The notes beneath the pieces were generated by a model. It ran no database searches. It had not been told where the DNA came from and worked only from the letters and a program-made list of their open reading frames with translations. A stretch of 64,000 nt of DNA, from contig CANUEZ040000208.1 in the NCBI GenBank assembly GCA_948099385.1, positions 2,418,001 to 2,482,000 of the forward strand, written 5' to 3'. A program made the position numbers and the translations under genes. Positions within the stretch are counted from its first letter, which is position 1. Each line of letters starts with the position of its first letter. This document shows positions 63,728 to 64,000 of the stretch, piece by piece. The stretch comes from Fasciola hepatica. Taxonomy: Eukaryota > Platyhelminthes > Trematoda > Plagiorchiida > Fasciolidae.

Positions 63728-63806
63728 CCCATACGGGGACACGAACAAGGGTTGGAGTGAACGAATGTCAGTCGAACACCCAAACCACAAGGCTATCCCA
63801 TATGGG
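63728..63806 (-). other. tRNA-like segment, possible SINE head
   Basis: On the - strand a 79-nt segment starts CCCATATGGG (63797-63806) and ends CCCGTATGGG (63728-63737); the two arms can pair over ten positions with one G.U. Inside are TAGCCTTGTGG (63785-63795), one mismatch from the A-box consensus, and GTTCGTGTC (63738-63746), one mismatch from the B box, with near tRNA-like spacing. GTGGTTTGGGTGTTCGACT resembles the D-arm and anticodon-stem region of tRNA-derived SINEs. The T stem does not pair, so it is not a working tRNA gene. Confidence 0.5.
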
Positions 63807-64000
63807 TCTCAACGCTTTGTGCAACATATACACTACATGATATAGCACAATCCCCAAATTGGCTTCGGCTTTCGCTTTCGCTTTGAACGGTAACAACCAA
63901 ATTCTCGCACACCGATCCAATCCTATGTTCAAACACTTCTCTATTTATGGGCCTAAGTAAAACCAAGGCATTCCCTTGTGAACAATCCACACAGATTGCT

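Larger units (their letters stand above)
62931..64000 (-). repeat. Diverged 423-bp satellite subfamily, inverted, about 2.5 copies
   Basis: The block GGGCCTAAGTAAAACCAAGG recurs at 63103, 63526 and 63949, a period of exactly 423 bp. Complete units are 63111-63533 and 63534-63956. Read on the - strand the units align along their length to the array monomer: TGTTGAACAAAGCG, TAGCCTTGTG, CAGCTGTACAGTGC and AATCATATTATACAAATCT are shared. They differ in having a (CTTTCG)n-like stretch (for example 63863-63882) where the array has AAATTTAAAGCGAG, and in lacking the (TAATC)n block. The repeat continues past the right edge. Confidence 0.9.

Noticed and set aside
63728..63806. Functional tRNA gene
   Set aside because: The T stem does not pair and both control boxes carry a mismatch; only ancestry is suggested.

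Overview
The window is almost entirely satellite DNA and holds no convincing protein-coding gene. From base 1 (inside a repeat) to about 62,925 it is a head-to-tail array of about 146 copies of a 431-bp monomer. The rest, about 62,931 to 64,000, is about 2.5 copies of a related but diverged 423-bp repeat in the opposite orientation. No rRNA, functional tRNA, CRISPR array or autonomous transposon was recognised.

The main result is that each 431-bp monomer carries a type I hammerhead ribozyme on the + strand. The elements appear in the required order: helix I strand GCACTG, core CTGATGA, helix II, core GAA, a minimal helix III ACAGCTGT, the cleavage triplet GTA, and the returning helix I strand CAGTGC. 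About 38 of the 146 copies keep every core base, the 10.1-11.1 G-C pair and helix I. About 100 differ mainly by a G.U wobble at 10.1-11.1, and about a dozen have lesions expected to weaken or kill them. A multimeric + strand transcript should self-cleave into 431-nt RNAs or multiples of that length.

Each monomer also has sequences matching the consensus A box (TAGTGTAGATG) and B box (GTTCGATTC) of an internal RNA polymerase III promoter. Downstream is a T5 tract that is intact in some monomers and interrupted (TTGTT) in others. The diverged flanking repeats contain a 79-nt tRNA-like segment on the - strand, which suggests the family began as a tRNA-derived, SINE-like retroelement. Array plus ribozyme plus Pol III-like promoter resembles the Sm-alpha satellites of schistosomes, and more loosely the hammerhead satellites of cave crickets and newts and the animal retrozymes. 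The sequence is eukaryotic and probably metazoan, but I cannot name the species. A trematode is only a guess from that resemblance.

Layout: 1-16 kb is mixed monomer types with a 5-mer duplication. 15.1-21.6 kb is an 8-mer (3,453 bp) duplicated in tandem. 16.4-44.6 kb is where intact ribozyme cores concentrate (34 of 66 monomers, against 7 of 80 elsewhere). 34.5-40.4 kb is a trimeric higher-order repeat and 41.4-43.1 kb a duplicated dimer. 47-62.9 kb is more heterogeneous, lacks T5 tracts after about 52.1 kb, and decays toward the junction. 62.9-64 kb is the inverted 423-bp subfamily, whose ribozyme core is destroyed although its cleavage-site strand is conserved. All counts were made by reading; no alignment or search was run.
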